A stretch of DNA of 64,000 nucleotides, taken from positions 304,937 to 368,936 of the forward strand of contig NZ_FOEQ01000004.1 in assembly GCF_900110655.1 (NCBI RefSeq), written 5' to 3'. Origin of the DNA: Pseudomonas soli (lineage in GTDB: Bacteria > Pseudomonadota > Gammaproteobacteria > Pseudomonadales > Pseudomonadaceae). Below are positions 43,492-53,236 of the stretch, one piece after another (the stretch's first letter is position 1; each line of letters opens with the position of its first letter). Under the pieces are notes generated by a model. It was not told where the DNA came from. It searched no databases and worked only from the letters and a program-made list of their open reading frames with translations. The translations under genes and the position numbers were made by a program.

Positions 43492-44778
43492 TCATCCCAG
43501 CGCCTCGCGCAAGCGATACCACAGCATCCCCAGCGCCAGCAGCGGCGAGCGCAGTGCCTTGCCGCCGGGGAAGGTCAGGTGCGGCACCGCGCGGAACACA
43601 TCGAAGCCGTGGCTTTGCTCGGTGGCGATGGCTTCGGCGAGCAGTTTCGCGGTCCAGTGGGTGACGTTCAGGCCATGCCCGGAGTAGCCCTGGGCATAGA
43701 ACACGTTGGGGTGCTGGCTGAGCCGGCCGACCTGGGGGAAGCGGTTGGCGGTGATGCCGATCATGCCGCCCCACTGGTAGTCCAGGCGCACCTCGGCCAG
43801 TTGCGGGAACACCTTGAGCACCTTGGGCCGCATGTAGGCACCGATGTCCTTGGGGTCACGGCCGGAATAGTGGCAGGCGCCACCGAACAGCAGGCGGTTG
43901 TCGGCGGTCAGGCGGTAGTAGTCCAGGCCCACTTTCTGGTCGCACAGCGCCATGTTCTGCGGGATCAGTGTACGCGCCAGGTCTTCGGGCAGCGGCTCGG
44001 TCGCCACCACGTAGCTGCCCGCCGGCAGCACCTTGCCAGTCAAGCGTGGCTCTAGTTCGTCAAGGTGGGCGTTGCAGCCGAGTACCAGGCTCTGCGCGCG
44101 CACCTGGCCGCGGGCGGTGTGCAGGGTGACCGTACTGCCATGTTCTATGCGCAGTACCGGGCTCTGCTCGAAGATGCGCACTCCCAGGCCATGGGCGGCG
44201 CGGGCTTCGCCCTGGACCAGGTCGAGCGGGTGCAGATGGCCCGAGCCCATGTCGACCAGGCCGCCGGCGTACAGGTCGCTGGCGACGATCTCGTGCATGC
44301 GCTCAGGGCCGACCAGGCGGGTCTCGTGCGGGTAGCCCAGTTCGGCGAGGTCGCGTTGCTCGTCCTCGAATGCGGAGAACTGGGCAGGGGTGTTGGCCAG
44401 CTCGCAGAACCCCCAGCGCAGGTCGCAGTCGATGCCATATTGCGCGATACGGCGGGCGACCAGCGCCACCGAGTCGATCCCGGCCTGCTTGAGGTAACGC
44501 ACGCCGTCCTGGCCGACGTGCCGGGCAAAGCCCGAGACGTCATGGCCGATGCCGCGGATCAGTTGCCCGCCATTGCGCCCGCTGGCGCCCCAACCGATGC
44601 GGCGAGCCTCCAGCAGGATCACCGAGAGGCCGCGTTCGGCCAGCTCCAGGGCCGCGTTGACCCCGGTCAGGCCACCGCCGACCACGCAGACATCGGCCAG
44701 CAGGTCCTGGTCGAGCGCGGGGTAGGTCGCCGCCTGGCGCGCCGAGGCGGCGTAGTAGGAGGCAGTGTGTTCAGTCAT
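43492..44778 (-). CDS. puuB: Gamma-glutamylputrescine oxidase-like FAD oxidoreductase
   Basis: 428 residues from ATG 44778 (MTEHTASYYAASAR). The FAD-binding motif DVCVVGGGLTGVNAALELAE, the GWGASGRNGGQL stretch of the DadA/PuuB class and the late AQGYSGHGLNVTHWTAKLLAEAI motif are complete. PuuB oxidises gamma-glutamylputrescine to gamma-glutamyl-aminobutyraldehyde with release of ammonia and peroxide. It is co-directional with the gamma-glutamylputrescine synthetase gene and the polyamine-binding protein gene, with a 22-base gap to the latter, so the assignment to the gamma-glutamyl pathway is well supported. A second ATG at 44787 is possible. Confidence 0.88.
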   Translation of the reverse strand: MTEHTASYYAASARQAATYPALDQDLLADVCVVGGGLTGVNAALELAERGLSVILLEARRIGWGASGRNGGQLIRGIGHDVSGFARHVGQDGVRYLKQAGIDSVALVARRIAQYGIDCDLRWGFCELANTPAQFSAFEDEQRDLAELGYPHETRLVGPERMHEIVASDLYAGGLVDMGSGHLHPLDLVQGEARAAHGLGVRIFEQSPVLRIEHGSTVTLHTARGQVRAQSLVLGCNAHLDELEPRLTGKVLPAGSYVVATEPLPEDLARTLIPQNMALCDQKVGLDYYRLTADNRLLFGGACHYSGRDPKDIGAYMRPKVLKVFPQLAEVRLDYQWGGMIGITANRFPQVGRLSQHPNVFYAQGYSGHGLNVTHWTAKLLAEAIATEQSHGFDVFRAVPHLTFPGGKALRSPLLALGMLWYRLREALG

Positions 44779-44800
44779 GTGAGGCATGGGTGTGCTCGGC

Positions 44801-45958
<1,158 letters not shown>

Positions 45959-47317
45959 TCACACGCTGAGCAGCAGGAATTCGCGCTCCCACGAGCTGAT
46001 CACGCGCTTGAAGTTCTCGTGTTCGGCGCGCTTGACCGCGACGTAGCCCTGGACGAACTGCTGCCCGAGGTACTGCTGCACCTTTTCGCAGTCTTCCATG
46101 TGCTGCAACGCGTCCTCGATGGTGATCGGCAGGCGCAGGTTGCGCCGCTCATAGGCGCGGCCCTGTACCGGGGCGCTGGGCTCGAGTTTCTCGACCATGC
46201 CGATGTAACCGCACAACAGGCTCGCGGCGATGGCCAGGTAGGGGTTGGCGTCGGCGCCGGGCAAACGGTTTTCCACGCGCATCGCTTCGGGGCTCGAGGT
46301 TGGCACGCGCAGGCCGGCGGTACGGTTTTCCTCACCCCATTCGACGTTCACCGGCGCCGAGGTGTCGGGCAGGAAGCGGCGGAACGAGTTGACGTTCGGC
46401 GCGAACATCGGCAGCAGCTTGGGGATGTACTTCTGCAGGCCGCCGATATGGTGCAGGAACAGCTCGCTCATGCTGCCGTCGTCATTGGCGAAGATCGGCT
46501 TGCCGGTTGCGATGTCGACCACGCTCTGGTGCAGGTGCATGGCGCTGCCCGGCTCGTCGGTGATCGGCTTGGCCATGAAGGTGGCGGTGACGTTGTGCTT
46601 GAGCGCCGCCTCGCGCATCGTGCGCTTGAATACGGTGATCTGGTCGGCCAGGTCCAGAGCGTCGCCGTGGCGGAAGTTGATCTCCATCTGCGCCGGGCCG
46701 TCTTCATGGATCAGCGTGTCGAGGTCCAGGCCCTGGATTTCGCACCAGTCGTAGACGTCCTCGAACAACGGGTCGAATTCGTTGGCGGCATCGATGGAAA
46801 ACGACTGACGGCCACTTTCGGCGCGGCCCGAACGGCCCAGCGGCACTTGCAGCGGCAGGTCAGGGTCCTCGCAGCGCTGGGTCAGGTAGAACTCCATCTC
46901 CGGCGCGACGATCGGCTGCCAGCCCTTGTCGGCATACAGCTTGAGGACTTTCTTCAGCACGTTGCGCGGCGACAGCTCGATCGGGTTGCCCTGCTTGTCG
47001 AAGGTGTCGTGGATGACGATCGCGGTCGGTTCGATGGCCCAGGGGATCTGGTACACCGCCGTGGGGTCGGGGCGGCAGACCATGTCGATGTCGGCGGCGT
47101 CGAGCAGGCTGTAGTAGATGTCGTCATCGACATAGTCGCCAGTGACAGTCTGCAGCAGCACGCTTTCGGGCAGGCGCATGCCGCGCTCGTGGAGGAACTT
47201 GGCGGTCGGGGCGATCTTGCCGCGAGCGATGCCGGTCAGGTCGCTGATCACGCATTCGACTTCGGTGATCCGGTGTTCTTTCAGCCAGGTGGACAGCTGA
47301 TCGAAGGGGGCGTTCAT
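45959..47317 (-). CDS. spuI: Gamma-glutamylputrescine synthetase-like glutamine synthetase family protein
   Basis: 452 residues of the glutamine synthetase fold with metal and substrate motifs: EMEFYLTQR, QMEINFRHGDALDLADQI, FMAKPITDEPGSAMHLHQS, VNVEWGEENRTAGLRVP and RVENRLPGADANPYLA. It is shorter than and different from GlnA and matches the PuuA/SpuI branch, which ligates glutamate to putrescine with ATP. The start at ATG 47317, after AAGAGG, begins MNAPFDQLSTWLKEH; the frame extends further upstream without a start of similar quality. First gene of the minus-strand cluster with the polyamine-binding protein and PuuB genes; the divergent AraC gene is a likely regulator. Confidence 0.9.
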   Translation of the reverse strand: MNAPFDQLSTWLKEHRITEVECVISDLTGIARGKIAPTAKFLHERGMRLPESVLLQTVTGDYVDDDIYYSLLDAADIDMVCRPDPTAVYQIPWAIEPTAIVIHDTFDKQGNPIELSPRNVLKKVLKLYADKGWQPIVAPEMEFYLTQRCEDPDLPLQVPLGRSGRAESGRQSFSIDAANEFDPLFEDVYDWCEIQGLDLDTLIHEDGPAQMEINFRHGDALDLADQITVFKRTMREAALKHNVTATFMAKPITDEPGSAMHLHQSVVDIATGKPIFANDDGSMSELFLHHIGGLQKYIPKLLPMFAPNVNSFRRFLPDTSAPVNVEWGEENRTAGLRVPTSSPEAMRVENRLPGADANPYLAIAASLLCGYIGMVEKLEPSAPVQGRAYERRNLRLPITIEDALQHMEDCEKVQQYLGQQFVQGYVAVKRAEHENFKRVISSWEREFLLLSV

Positions 47318-47480
47318 ACAAACCTCTTGGTTGGGTAGTTGTGGTGGGACGCAAGGCGTTGAGTGCCGAGGGCACTTCCCACAGGTGACGCTGAGGACTA
47401 TCTTGGTCGCTGCGCCCCAGGGCGATCTATCCACTTTCTTCGGCAACGAATGCACCAAAAGAGTGCAACTAGGACAGCGC

Positions 47481-48377
47481 GTGACAACGCCAACCGCCTT
47501 GCAGGTCCAGCATTACCGCACCACCGATGTGACCGAACAGACCCGCGCCACCCCCGGCTGGCAGCAGCAATACCGACAGATGTCCCCCGGGCATTTCAAC
47601 GGTCAGTTGCGCTGGCTGGGCCTTGATGGCGTGGAGGTGTACGAAGAGCGCCTGAACACCCGGGTCGAGCAGTTCTTTCGCGCCCCCAGCGGCGCCCTGG
47701 CGTTCTGCTTCGACCGCAGCGAAAACAGCCTCTACCTGCTCAATGAAGACAGCCGCAATATCTGGATCACCCCGGAGAACTACCAGGAGGTGGCGGTGGT
47801 GTTCGAGCAGCCGTTTTTGGCCAGCCACGGCCTCGACCTGGAACGCCTGCGCGGCTTGTTCATGGTGCCGTTGACCTGCCAGCAGAACGCCTTGTTCGGC
47901 AACTGGCTGAGTGCCACGCTCACCCAGCTGGGCCAGGCCGATTGCCCGCTGGAGGGCGGGGCGTTGCGCGAGCAGTTGCTGGAGGACTGCCTGTTCATCC
48001 TCGACAACGCCGGGCAGCATCTGCAGGGGGATGCGCTGGGGCGGCGCGACGAGGAGCGGGCGATCATGCGTCGGGTCAGCGAGTGGGCCGCCGACTGCCC
48101 TGACGAAACCCTCAACCTGCTGCAGCTGGCCAAGGTCGCCGGGGTTTCCGTGCGTCAGTTGCAGCAAGCCTTCAAGGGTTTCACCAACCTGCCACCGGCG
48201 CATTGGTTGCGCCTGCGTCGCCTGAACGGCGCGCGGCGTGACCTGCTGGTGGGTGACGCAACCGTGGCCGAGGTGGCGATGCGCTGGTCGTTCTGGCACC
48301 TGGGGCGGTTTTCCGAAAGCTACCGGCAGCTGTTTCGCGAACTGCCGAGCGAGACGCTTCGGCGCTGCAAGAGCTGA
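47481..48377 (+). CDS. AraC-family transcriptional regulator
   Basis: 298 residues read from GTG 47481 (preceded by AGGACAGCGC); the longer frame from 47331 covers a region without conserved features. The C-terminal 100 residues hold the two HTH motifs of AraC proteins (NLLQLAKVAGVSVRQLQQAFKGF and TVAEVAMRWSFWHLGRFSESYRQLF). The N-terminal 180 residues are an effector domain of the EutR/OruR-like type. It is divergent from the gamma-glutamylputrescine synthetase gene with about 160 bases between, so control of the putrescine locus is likely; the effector is unknown. Confidence 0.85.
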   Translation: MTTPTALQVQHYRTTDVTEQTRATPGWQQQYRQMSPGHFNGQLRWLGLDGVEVYEERLNTRVEQFFRAPSGALAFCFDRSENSLYLLNEDSRNIWITPENYQEVAVVFEQPFLASHGLDLERLRGLFMVPLTCQQNALFGNWLSATLTQLGQADCPLEGGALREQLLEDCLFILDNAGQHLQGDALGRRDEERAIMRRVSEWAADCPDETLNLLQLAKVAGVSVRQLQQAFKGFTNLPPAHWLRLRRLNGARRDLLVGDATVAEVAMRWSFWHLGRFSESYRQLFRELPSETLRRCKS

Positions 48378-48428
48378 TGGAAGTCGAGCCCTTCGTGGGT
48401 GAAAATCTGCGCCCGTTGCCTCAGCTTG

Positions 48429-48456
48429 CTTGCCCCTGCCTGGTTGCAGGGGCAAG
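48429..48456. terminator. Bidirectional terminator hairpin
   Basis: CTTGCCCCTGC (48429-48439) and GCAGGGGCAAG (48446-48456) form a perfect 11-bp stem with a six-base loop CTGGTT. It lies between the convergent stops of the AraC gene (48377) and the aldehyde dehydrogenase gene (48465). Confidence 0.75.
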
Positions 48457-48464
48457 CTGGCAGA

Positions 48465-49850
48465 TCAGTTGCGATCCAGCCATACCGTCTGGGCATTGGT
48501 GAACTCGCGCACGCCGAAGTGCGACAGCTCGCGGCCAAAGCCACTTTTCTTCACGCCACCGAACGCCACACGGGGGTCGGATGCGCAGTAACCGTTGATG
48601 AACACGCCGCCGGTGTCCAGCGCGGCGGTCATGCGCTCGGCCAAGGCATAGTCGGCGGTGTAGATGGTTGCGGCCAGGCCGAATTCGCTGTCGTTGGCCA
48701 GCGCCACGGCGTGGTCGGCGTCGCGGGCGCTGATGATCGCCGCCACCGGCCCGAACAGCTCCTGCTTGAAGGCGGTCATGTCCGGGGTGACGTCGGCGAA
48801 TACGGTCGGCTCGTAGAAGTTGGCCGCGCCTTCGACCTTCTTACCCCCCAGCAGCAGGGTGGCGCCTTCGGCGAGGGTTGCCTGGACCTGGCCGTCGAGT
48901 TCATCGCGCAGGTCGTAGCGGGCCATCGGGCCGATGTAGGTGGCGTCGTCCAGCGGATTGCCCATGGTCAACGCACGGGTGGCCTCGACGAACTTGTGGG
49001 TGAACGCCTCGACAATGCCTTCTTCGACAATCAGGCGCTTGGCGGCGGCGCAGACCTGGCCGGTGTTCTGGTAGCGGCCGATCACGGCGGCCTTCACCGC
49101 GGCATCGAGGTCGGCATCGGCCAGTACGATGAACGGATCGGAGCCGCCCAGCTCCAGCACGCACTTCTTCAGCGCCGCGCCCGCTTGCGCACCGATGGCC
49201 ATGCCGGCGCGCACGCTGCCGGTCAGGGTGATGGCGGCGATGCGCGGGTCGTTGATGGCGCGGGTGACGCCGTCCGGAGTGACATTGAGCACCTCGAACA
49301 CGCCTTCAGGCAGACCGGCGCGTTTGAACAGGTCGGCCAGCAGGTAGGCGCTGCCCATCACGTTGGGCGCGTGCTTGAGCACGTAGGTGTTGCCCGCCAG
49401 CAGCGCCGGCACCGCGCCGCGCAGCACTTGCCAGACCGGGAAGTTCCACGGCATCACGGCGAGGATCGGGCCCAGCGGTCGGTATTCGATACGGGCCTTG
49501 TCGATCTGGGTCGGCTCCGGCGCCAGCATGGCCGGGCCATGTTCGGCGTACCACTGGCACAGGCCGACACACTTGCTGACTTCACCGCGGGCCTGGCTGA
49601 TCGGCTTGCCGATCTCGCGGGCGATCATCTGCGCGAAGGCCTCGGCGTTGGCCTGCAGGGCCTGCCCGAGCGCGACCAGGTACTCGCTGCGCTGACCCAG
49701 CGACACTTGGCGCCACTGGCTGTAGCCTGCCTTGGCGCGTTGCAGCGCCGCGTCCAGTGCGGCGTCGGTGTCGAAGGCGTAATGGCCGATCCGTTCGCCG
49801 CTGTAGGGGTCGACGGAGATGGCGTGGGTCAGGCTGCTGATCTCGCTCAT
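48465..49850 (-). CDS. sad: NAD-dependent succinate-semialdehyde dehydrogenase (Sad/YneI-like)
   Basis: 461 residues of the aldehyde dehydrogenase family with all catalytic elements: PWNFPVWQVLRGAVPALLAGN, KKCVLELGGSDPFIVL (glutamate present), YQNTGQVCAAAKRL (catalytic Cys) and ELFGPVAAI. The compact 460-residue type and the adjacent PtrR-like regulator match the Sad/YneI succinate-semialdehyde dehydrogenase, which completes putrescine/GABA breakdown to succinate. The start is ATG 49850, not the far upstream frame that overlaps ptrR. It is divergent from the LysR gene with 99 bases between. Oxidation of other omega-aminoaldehydes is possible. Confidence 0.88.
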   Translation of the reverse strand: MSEISSLTHAISVDPYSGERIGHYAFDTDAALDAALQRAKAGYSQWRQVSLGQRSEYLVALGQALQANAEAFAQMIAREIGKPISQARGEVSKCVGLCQWYAEHGPAMLAPEPTQIDKARIEYRPLGPILAVMPWNFPVWQVLRGAVPALLAGNTYVLKHAPNVMGSAYLLADLFKRAGLPEGVFEVLNVTPDGVTRAINDPRIAAITLTGSVRAGMAIGAQAGAALKKCVLELGGSDPFIVLADADLDAAVKAAVIGRYQNTGQVCAAAKRLIVEEGIVEAFTHKFVEATRALTMGNPLDDATYIGPMARYDLRDELDGQVQATLAEGATLLLGGKKVEGAANFYEPTVFADVTPDMTAFKQELFGPVAAIISARDADHAVALANDSEFGLAATIYTADYALAERMTAALDTGGVFINGYCASDPRVAFGGVKKSGFGRELSHFGVREFTNAQTVWLDRN

Positions 49851-49949
49851 GGCAGGACTCTCATTGTTCTGATGGGGTGAGCGCAGACTAGTGGTGGCGC
49901 GCTTTAATGAAAACTGAATAATAATGAGCGAAACATTCACGTTTGGAGA

Positions 49950-50831
49950 ATGACTGTGGACCTGGTGCAACTCGAGATGTTCAAGGCCGTGGCCGAGCAC
50001 GGCAGCATCAGCGCCGCCGCCCAGCAGATCCATCGGGTGCCGTCGAACCTGACCACCCGTATCAAGCAATTGGAGGAGGACCTGGGCGTCGAGCTGTTCA
50101 TCCGTGAGAAGAGCCGCCTGCGCCTGTCGCCGGCCGGCTGGAACTTCCTCGAGTACACCCGGCGTATCCTCGACCTGGTACACGAGGCGCGCCTGACCGT
50201 GGCGGGGGAGGACCCGCAGGGCACTTTTGCCCTTGGTTCGCTGGAAAGCACTGCCGCAGTACGTATCCCGGCCTTGCTGGCGGCCTACAACCAGCGTTAT
50301 CCGAAGGTCGACCTGGACCTGTCCACCGGGCCGTCGGGGACCATGCTCGAAGGGGTGTTGTCCGGGCGCCTGGTGGCGGCTTTCGTCGATGGACCGGTGC
50401 TGCACCCGACGCTGGAAGGCATGCCGGTGTTCGAGGAGGAGATGATGGTCATCGCGCCGCTCAACCACCCGCCCGTGACCCGTGCCCGTGACGTCAATGG
50501 CTCGAGCATCTACGCTTTTCGCGCCAACTGCTCGTACCGCCACCACTTCGAAAGCTGGTTCGTCCATGACCAGGCGGTGCCGGGCAAGATCCACGAGATG
50601 GAGTCTTACCACGGCATGCTCGCCTGCGTCAGTGCAGGCGCAGGCCTGGCGATGCTGCCGCGCAGCATGCTCGACAACATGCCGGGGTGCAGCACGGTCA
50701 GTGCCTGGCCGATGGCCGAGGACTTCCGCTATCTCAAGACTTGGCTGGTGTGGCGGCGGGGCACGGTGTCGCGCAGCTTGAGCATGTTCATCAAGTTGCT
50801 CGAAGAACGTCGTGAGCTGCCCTCGGCTTGA
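49950..50831 (+). CDS. ptrR: LysR-family putrescine utilisation regulator (PtrR/YneJ-like)
   Basis: 293 residues, LysR HTH at about 4-62 ([20 protein letters not shown] and [18 protein letters not shown]; the unusual 'VPSNLTTRI' recognition helix is typical of the YneJ/PtrR branch) and an effector domain to residue 285. In E. coli YneJ (PtrR) sits divergent to yneI/sad, the same arrangement as here. It responds to putrescine-pathway signals and regulates the neighbouring dehydrogenase gene. Intergenic region is 99 bases. A good GGAG-like site lies ahead of the ATG (TTTGGAGAATGACTG region). Confidence 0.88.
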   Translation: MTVDLVQLEMFKAVAEHGSISAAAQQIHRVPSNLTTRIKQLEEDLGVELFIREKSRLRLSPAGWNFLEYTRRILDLVHEARLTVAGEDPQGTFALGSLESTAAVRIPALLAAYNQRYPKVDLDLSTGPSGTMLEGVLSGRLVAAFVDGPVLHPTLEGMPVFEEEMMVIAPLNHPPVTRARDVNGSSIYAFRANCSYRHHFESWFVHDQAVPGKIHEMESYHGMLACVSAGAGLAMLPRSMLDNMPGCSTVSAWPMAEDFRYLKTWLVWRRGTVSRSLSMFIKLLEERRELPSA

Positions 50832-50932
50832 AGGGCAGCGTCACCCGGATTAACGGTGCGTCGACAGGCGAACCCGAGCCGCGGAAAGCGCTCCAAACTG
50901 TGTAGACCATCCCGTGGAGGGAGGAATGCACC

Positions 50933-51376
50933 ATGCGCACTCATCATTACGGCCTTTGCGCCGCGCTGTTGCTGACACTGGCCATGCCTTGGAGCCTCGC
51001 AGCGGCCACCGGCCTGAATACCCCCATCGATCCGCAGGGCGTGCAATTGCAGCCCCAGCAACAGAACGGCATACGTTATCTGCAGGGCGGTATCGGCCAG
51101 GATGAAGCCGATGCCCTGCGCCGCACCCCCGGCTACGATCTGCACATCACCCTCTCGACCGGTGCCGAAGGCAAGTTTCAGAGTGGTGCCACGGTGGATA
51201 TACAGTCGGTCCAAGGGCAGTCAGTACTGATGTTGCAGGATGTCGGCCCGTTGATCTTCGTGCAATTGCCCCCTGGGCAATACCGTGTGGTCGGCAATGC
51301 CGAGGGCCAGACGGTGCAGCAGCAGGTGCTGGTGGACGGCAAGGCACCGGCGCGGGTTGATCTCAACTGGCGGTAA
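50933..51376 (+). CDS. Secreted carboxypeptidase-regulatory-like small protein
   Basis: 147 residues with a clear signal peptide (CAALLLTLAMPWSLAAA). The mature part is beta-rich, ending PPGQYRVVGNAEGQTVQQQVLVDG, which resembles small carboxypeptidase-regulatory-like or transthyretin-like beta-sandwich domains. GGAGGGAGG is located just upstream. It is exported to the periplasm; function unknown. It lies co-directional with ptrR (101-base gap) but looks like a separate unit. Similar short proteins are common in Pseudomonas. Confidence 0.75.
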   Translation: MRTHHYGLCAALLLTLAMPWSLAAATGLNTPIDPQGVQLQPQQQNGIRYLQGGIGQDEADALRRTPGYDLHITLSTGAEGKFQSGATVDIQSVQGQSVLMLQDVGPLIFVQLPPGQYRVVGNAEGQTVQQQVLVDGKAPARVDLNWR

Positions 51377-51667
51377 GGTTCCTGTCCCAGGGCGAGTGAC
51401 GCCCAGGCAAGGTTGATAGCTGGTAGAGCACGAGGAGGCGGAATATGGCTGCACCAATGGCAAGCGCCTAATGTCCCTTAGCCAATAGTGGCAAATCACT
51501 TCCCACTCTCAGTACATTCTGGCAATAATCAAAGAAGTATTACCGCTTGTAACCCTTGTATAGTCTGGGGTTGCCAACGCAGGAAGAACGAGAGGCTTAG
51601 CCTCCATTGACGCAGGGACGCGCATTTCGCGGCCCTGCCCGTGAAGACCATCAGGAGAAAGTCATTG

Positions 51668-52189
51668 ATGAAAACCCGTCTCGCCACAACGTTGGCCGCG
51701 GCCGTGCTGGCGTTCGCCGGCGCCAACCTGGCCCAGGCCGCGCAGGTGTCGGCTGCCGTGGGTGCTACTGGCCAGGGCGACATGACCTACCGCATCGGCC
51801 TGTCCTTCGACTGGGACAAGAAATGGCTTGAGAGCGGCACCGGTCATCTGACCGGATACTGGGATGCAGCCTACACCTACTGGGAAGGCGGTGAGGCCAG
51901 TGGGGCCCACTCGCTGTCGATCAGCCCGGTGTTCGTCTATGAGTTCAGTGGCTTCACCTACACCCCGTTCATCGAGGCGGGTATCGGCCTGGCGGCGTTC
52001 TCCAAGACCGACGTGGGCGACCAGCGCCTGGGCTCGTCGGTGAACTTCGAGGACCGGATCGGTTTTGGCCTCAAGTTGCCGGCGGAGCAGAAGGTCGGCA
52101 TTCGCGCCATTCATTATTCCAATGCCGGGCTTAAACAGCCAAACGACGGGATCGAGTCGTACTCGCTGTTCTACAGCAAGGCGTTCTGA
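51668..52189 (+). CDS. pagL: Lipid A 3-O-deacylase (PagL-like)
   Basis: 173 residues from ATG 51668 (an earlier ATG at 51641 is less likely because the signal peptide begins MKTRLATTLAAAVLAF). The mature protein is an eight-stranded outer-membrane barrel. The C-terminal AIHYSNAGLKQPNDGIESY carries the His-Ser-Glu catalytic set of PagL, which removes the 3-O-acyl chain of lipid A and is part of envelope remodelling. AGGAGAAAG precedes the start. A final aromatic residue (Phe) is present as in other outer-membrane proteins. The gene stands alone, followed by a REP hairpin. Confidence 0.92.
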   Translation: MKTRLATTLAAAVLAFAGANLAQAAQVSAAVGATGQGDMTYRIGLSFDWDKKWLESGTGHLTGYWDAAYTYWEGGEASGAHSLSISPVFVYEFSGFTYTPFIEAGIGLAAFSKTDVGDQRLGSSVNFEDRIGFGLKLPAEQKVGIRAIHYSNAGLKQPNDGIESYSLFYSKAF

Positions 52190-52219
52190 GTTCCCCCAGG
52201 CTACTGATTGTAGGGCGAG

Positions 52220-52244
52220 CCTGCTCCCGCAGTGTGGGAGCAGG
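52220..52244. terminator. REP hairpin between pagL and universal stress protein gene
   Basis: CCTGCTCCC (52220-52228) and GGGAGCAGG (52236-52244) form a perfect nine-bp stem with a seven-base loop, flanked by a P. putida REP core. It lies between the convergent stops at 52189 and 52263. Confidence 0.75.
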
Positions 52245-52262
52245 TTTGCCCCACGATGGCAT

Positions 52263-53153
52263 TCAGCGCACAGCCTTTATCGCCAGCACATTACACAGCG
52301 GATGCTCCAACACATGCGCTGTGGTGCCACCGAGAAACGCCTGCAACGCATCGTGACGGTGGTTACCCATGACGATCACATCGACCCGATGGGTGGCGAT
52401 GTAGTGGGTGATCGCCTTGACCGCCGGCCCTTCGAGGAAGTGGCGGCGTTCCAGGTCGATCTGGTAGTGATCGCCCAGGCGGTTGAATGCCGCGCGCTGG
52501 GCCGTGCGCAGGCTGGTGTCGAAGCCGGGCATGGTCACGGTGCCGGCGCCAAAGTCGGCGATATGGCTCCTGGTCGCATCGCACACATGCAACAGATGCA
52601 GCTCAGCGTTGCACTGCAGGGCCAGGGCATGAGCGCTGCGGAATACCGCATCGTCCAGGTGCTCGCCGGCGCCATGGCTGTTGAGGTCGACCGCCGCGGC
52701 GATCTGTCGGGGCAGGGGCAGGCGGATATCGCTGACCAGGTGCACCGCCACCGGGCTGTCCTTGAGCAGTTGCCAGTCCAGCGGAGTGACCAGCAGGCGC
52801 TTGAGGATGGGTTCGTGCTGCACGTCCTTGACCAGCAGGTCGCAGCCCAGCCGCTCGACCTGTTCAAGCACGCTGCCCAGTGGATCACGGCTCAGCAGCA
52901 GTTCGGTAGAGACATCCAGGCCGGCATTACGCAGTTGCTCGGCCTCGTCGGCCAGCCATTGGCGGTTGTCCTCGAGCAGGCGCTCGCGCTCACGGCTGTC
53001 GCTCATCAGGCCGAAGGTGTCGATATCGTCGACGAAAACGTTGAGGTCCAGCAGGGCCCCACTGGACTCGGCCAGCGCCGCGGCGCGCTGCAGGGCAGGC
53101 GTATGGCGCATCTGCGGGCCGAGCATGACCAACAATCGCTTGAACTGGCTCAT
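52263..53153 (-). CDS. Tandem universal stress protein (UspE-like)
   Basis: 296 residues made of two Usp domains (about residues 5-145 and 152-295). Each begins with a hydrophobic strand (KRLLVMLG and IAAAVDL) and the second ends with VDVIVMGNHRHDALQAFLGGTTAHVLEHPLCNVLAI, where the G-x2-x-G-x9-G(S/T) nucleotide-binding signature is seen; the first domain has a weaker version (LLVKDVQHEPILKRLLVTPLDWQLL). UspE-type tandem proteins respond to starvation and stress and are soluble. The gene is single, between pagL and rlhA, with no evident operon. Confidence 0.9.
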   Translation of the reverse strand: MSQFKRLLVMLGPQMRHTPALQRAAALAESSGALLDLNVFVDDIDTFGLMSDSRERERLLEDNRQWLADEAEQLRNAGLDVSTELLLSRDPLGSVLEQVERLGCDLLVKDVQHEPILKRLLVTPLDWQLLKDSPVAVHLVSDIRLPLPRQIAAAVDLNSHGAGEHLDDAVFRSAHALALQCNAELHLLHVCDATRSHIADFGAGTVTMPGFDTSLRTAQRAAFNRLGDHYQIDLERRHFLEGPAVKAITHYIATHRVDVIVMGNHRHDALQAFLGGTTAHVLEHPLCNVLAIKAVR

Positions 53154-53236
53154 CTCACACCTCCACGTGTGGCTGCCCCCTGTTCAGTCTAGACCCGCCG
53201 CCGGTGACGTCCGCTGGAGCGACGACGGGTCATGCC

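Noticed and set aside
47318..47480. Sigma-54 promoter for the gamma-glutamylputrescine synthetase gene
   Set aside because: The best GG...GC pair (CGGCAC...TTGC) has a 13-base separation instead of the required 10.
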